A stretch of DNA of 18,884 nucleotides, from the NCBI GenBank assembly GCA_029861655.1, contig JAOTZA010000020.1, positions 1 through 18,884 of the forward strand. Reading direction: 5' to 3'. Each line of letters opens with the position of its first letter. Positions within the stretch are counted from its first letter, which is position 1. This DNA is from Acidobacteriota bacterium (lineage in GTDB: Bacteria > Acidobacteriota > Thermoanaerobaculia > Multivoradales > JAHEKO01). The translations under genes were made by a program, and so were the position numbers. This document shows, piece after piece, positions 15,969-18,884 of the stretch. The notes below the pieces were generated by a model. The model searched no databases and was not told the DNA's origin. It saw only the letters and a list, made by a program, of their open reading frames with translations.

Positions 15969-17596
15969 TGTCGCGACGTCAAATCCTCGGAATCGATCGA
16001 TGGGGATCGCTGCCGGTGTTGGCGATTCTCCTGTCAGCTGCCTGTTCGGGATCGCTATCGACACCGCCACCCACCGCCGGCACGACGGCTGCGCGACAAG
16101 AGGGCGCGACAAGCAAATCGCGCCCGGACGCTGACGAGACCGCTGGACAAGACGAGCTCGGTGCGAGCCGACCAGAGGTGGTCGCGCTTCCCAGCCCCGG
16201 CTCGCCATTGGTCGCCGTGCGACTTATGTTCGCGGCTGGATCGATCTATGACCCTCAAGGTAAAGAAGGCCTGGCCGCTCTTACTGGACTGATGCTCGCG
16301 AAAGCCGGAACCACCGGGCGCTCCTATTCCGATTTGCTGGAAAGCCTCTACCCGATGGCAGTCTCGATCGATGTCACTACCGACCGAGAAACCACGACCA
16401 TCTCCGCTGAAGTGCATTCCGAGACCCTCACCGGGTTCACCGCCCTACTCACCGAGGCTTTGCTCCGCCCAGCTTTCGCGGAAAGCGACTTCCGTCGCAA
16501 CAAACAACAGCTCGAGGCTTTTTTGCTCAGCACGCTGCGGGCCTCGAACGATGAGCTTCTGGGGCTGGAGGCGCTGGAGCAGATGATCTTTCGCGACCAT
16601 CCTTACGGGCATGCGCCCGCCGGAACATTGGCTGGTCTTGCAGCAATAACGATCGAAGACGTTCGAGCGTTTTCAGAAAGCCGCTTTGGACGCAACTCGT
16701 TGACCATTGGCGTCGCTGGAGGTTATCCAGAGAAGTTCCCCGAAGGCCTCGCAAAGACTCTCTCGGCCCTGCCCCCCGGCAACGGCGAACTCGCCCCTCT
16801 ACCGATACCGGCGACGATCACCGGCCGTCACTTCACGATTCTCGAGAAACCGACCCGATCCGTGGGGATCCACTTCGGCTACCCACTGCCAATCAACCGC
16901 TCGCACGCTGATTACTACGCCTTGATGGTCGCCAACAGCTTTCTCGGCGAGCATCGAACGTCTCACGGTCGCCTCATGCAGCAACTACGCGAAAAGCGCG
17001 GCCTCAACTACGGTGACTATTCCTACATAGAGTACTGGCACGTTCCACCGTTTACGAACCATCCGTCGCCCAATGTGCCGCGGCGCCAGCAATTTTTTTC
17101 CGTCTGGATCCGCCCCGTAGTGCCCTCTACCGCTCACTTCGCTCTTCGCAATGCGCTCTATGAGGTCGATCGGCTGATCACCCATGGCATGAGCGAAGAG
17201 GAGTTCGAGCTCACCCGTTCGTTTCTCGTCAATTACTCGAAGCTTTGGGCTCAAACCCTTGCCGATCGCCTCGGCTTCTTGATGGATAGCCGCTTCTACG
17301 GCATGGACTATTACATCGACGAGGTCGAGGAGAGGCTCTCCGAGCTGACCGTGGACGACGTCAACCGAGCGGTGCGAAAGTACCTGCACTCCGACAACTT
17401 CGAGGCTGTGATCGTCGCCGACGACGCCGCAGACATCGCCGAGTACCTCGAAAGCGAAGTGCCGAGCCCCATGGTGTACAACAGCGAACCCGGGCCTGGA
17501 ATCCGAGAGGCCGACGCAGTCATAGAGCGAATCCCGGTTCGACCCGCGGGCATCAGCACCCTACCGGTCGCCGAGATCTTCGAATCGGCAAACTAG
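15968..17596 (+). CDS. M16 family peptidase-like lipoprotein, non-catalytic partner subunit
   Basis: The protein has 542 residues. The N-terminus is a lipoprotein signal (SLPVLAILLSAACSGS, lipobox SAAC, Cys26) followed by a low-complexity spacer. The M16 fold starts near 75 (VALPSPGSPLVAVRLMFAAGSIYDP). Where an active enzyme has HxxEH, this one reads GKEGLAALTGLMLAKAG, so the zinc site is lost. The later motif LREKRGLNYGDYSY (about 340-353) keeps the Arg and Tyr that grip the substrate. This is the pattern of the beta subunit of heterodimeric M16B peptidases. It would tether the complex to a membrane via its lipid. Its stop TAG (17594-17596) overlaps the opposing gene's stop in one CTAG, leaving no room for a terminator between them. 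Confidence 0.9.
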
Positions 17597-18884
17597 GGCG
17601 ACGAGGGTAGGCGAGCCTCGAGGCTGTGGAGCTCGCGCTCGAGCTCAGCTCGCACCTGTGGGTCACTCGTAACTGCAATAGCGTTGTCGAGAAACCGTAG
17701 ACCTTCCTCGTGCCGGCCTTCTCGCAGCGCCTCGTTGGCGGCCCGGATCAGGCTCGCTCTTTCGATCTCCTCGTTGGCGCGGTAGACCATATCTTCGCCC
17801 CCGATTCGGGCCAGGACTCCGTTGGTAAGCTCGCGCGCCCGATCGAAGTGACCCAGCTTGAGGTGGAGCTGGAGCAGATGAAAAACGACATCGGACCGAC
17901 CTGGCAGGAGCTTTTGCGCCTTCTCCAGCGGCGCGATGCCGCGGGCGGCGTCTCCCGGGGTGAAGAGGTGCGAGTAACCCAGCATCGCGTGGGTCTCTGC
18001 GAACTCCGGATCGAGGTCAGCGGCCTGGGCGAAGGCGAGTTGTGCTGCCTCCGCCAACGCAGCGGCCGCCTCGACGCCGCCCTCTTCTCGCGCCCCCGGC
18101 AGACGCGCCAGCAGGTGACGGCCGTAGAGCAGATAGCTTCGCGCCTGGCGCGGACCCATCTCGAGGGCCTGGCGGTACAAGACTTCGGCCTCTTCGAGAC
18201 GGCTCTGCAAATCCCTCACGAACGCCAGGCCCGCATGAGCCTCGGCGTGATCCGGATCGTGTGCGAGCGACAGGCTGTAAAGCGTCTCGGCCCGCTGTTC
18301 GAGACCCTGACGCACCACCAGATCGCCCAGCAGGCTGAACAGGTCACTCGGGGCCGTTCCCTCGACCCGCACATCGATCGCGCCATCGAGACGATCCAGA
18401 CCGATACGGGCCGCAGGCAAGGTGGCCCCAAGGAAATAGGCTTTTAACGCCTTCTCCAGGTCGCCTATCTTTGTGTCCAGCGCGGACTCGAACGCCCTGA
18501 CCGGCTCCTCGCCCTGGGCCGTCCGCTCGAAAAACTCGGCCAGCTGACCGGCGCGCTCGATATCGCTCGAGAAGAGGTAGTGGACCAGCCCCCAGGAGAC
18601 GGCATAGAACTGGCCCACCTGGCCCGCGCGGTGGCGTTCGTCGGTGTGGCCGCCACTTTCGAGCAAACCTGCGAGCCCGAGTTCGTCGTGTGTCCGGATC
18701 CAAGTGAGATGCCGTTCGACCGGCAACCCGACCACTGCCGCCTCGGCATCGGTGGCGAACGTCGAGTAGTACTCGGCGAGACCCTCGTTGAACCAACGAG
18801 GCACCGTCGGCAGGTTGTGCTGCACAAAGTAATGGACGTATTCGTGGTAGACGACCCCAAGACCACTGAGAAACCGTGGATCGG
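17593..18884 (-). CDS. Gluzincin (peptidase MA-like) metallopeptidase with C-terminal TPRs (partial; N-terminus beyond the right edge)
   Basis: The open frame enters from the right edge and ends with TAG at 17593-17595. Near the edge it reads YHEYVHYFVQHN, an HExxH zinc motif (codons at 18832-18846). About 20 residues later comes WFNEGLAEYYST, where the Glu of AEYY is the likely third zinc ligand. This arrangement is typical of the peptidase MA / DUF1570 group. The C-terminal part is built of TPR-like helix pairs (AETLYSLSLAHDPDHAEAHAGLAFV, LEEAEVLYRQALEMGPRQARSYLLYGRHLL, IAPLEKAQKLLPGRSDVVFHLLQLHLKLGHFDRA). Members are thought to be exported or membrane-anchored; the signal is out of view. 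A GTG at 18825 would start a shorter frame, but it falls after the zinc motif and cannot be the true start. Confidence 0.85.
   Translation of the reverse strand, partial: DPRFLSGLGVVYHEYVHYFVQHNLPTVPRWFNEGLAEYYSTFATDAEAAVVGLPVERHLTWIRTHDELGLAGLLESGGHTDERHRAGQVGQFYAVSWGLVHYLFSSDIERAGQLAEFFERTAQGEEPVRAFESALDTKIGDLEKALKAYFLGATLPAARIGLDRLDGAIDVRVEGTAPSDLFSLLGDLVVRQGLEQRAETLYSLSLAHDPDHAEAHAGLAFVRDLQSRLEEAEVLYRQALEMGPRQARSYLLYGRHLLARLPGAREEGGVEAAAALAEAAQLAFAQAADLDPEFAETHAMLGYSHLFTPGDAARGIAPLEKAQKLLPGRSDVVFHLLQLHLKLGHFDRARELTNGVLARIGGEDMVYRANEEIERASLIRAANEALREGRHEEGLRFLDNAIAVTSDPQVRAELERELHSLEARLPSSP

Overview
The window is a GC-rich, densely packed bacterial chromosomal segment. It shows no phage, plasmid or insertion-sequence genes. 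The gene content (MutS2 beside ribosomal protein S21, a CdsZ-type zinc-ribbon protein beside RNase HI, a DUF3467 protein, paired M16 peptidases, TPR-rich lipoproteins, a gluzincin-TPR protein) suggests an uncultured Gram-negative lineage of the Acidobacteriota or Myxococcota type. The phylum is inferred from gene content only. I see 16 protein-coding genes and one tRNA; the genes at both ends are cut by the window edge.

Left part (1-2340): minus-strand genes for a TPR/BamE-like lipoprotein, ribosomal protein S21 and the N-terminal part of MutS2. A strong hairpin terminator lies between rpsU and mutS2. A near-consensus promoter at 2277-2305 fires rightward into a GAF-like protein with a long Pro/Glu linker (2341-3888). 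A 736-residue Slt70-type lytic transglycosylase (3958-6168) and a CAU-anticodon tRNA with its own terminator follow.

Middle (6475-9843): plus-strand cdsZ-like gene, RNase HI, YggS-type PLP-binding protein (start overlaps the RNase H stop) and a solitary imidazolonepropionase gene (hutI). At 9878-10182, between the convergent ends of hutI and the next gene, lie five head-to-tail 61-bp repeats. Every unit carries the same hairpin, and all differences between units are transitions. This is the most unusual structure in the window.

Right part (10265-14025): a minus-strand cluster of Wzm-type permease, Wzt-type ATPase with a carbohydrate-recognition-like C-terminus, and a DUF3467 protein, plus a separate LivJ-like lipoprotein. 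Then plus-strand genes for a small CxxC coiled-coil protein and an M16 peptidase pair. In that pair the first protein has the zinc site and the second lacks it but keeps an Arg/Tyr-type motif, as in heterodimeric M16B enzymes. The window ends in a minus-strand HExxH metallopeptidase with TPRs, whose stop codon overlaps that of the second M16 gene in one CTAG.

Common themes are envelope work (peptidoglycan lysis, glycan export, lipoproteins, exported peptidases) and housekeeping nucleic-acid functions. Three plus-strand genes lack a Shine-Dalgarno sequence and have a TANNNT box a few bases upstream of the start, suggesting leaderless transcription. I found no defence system, CRISPR array or mobile element.
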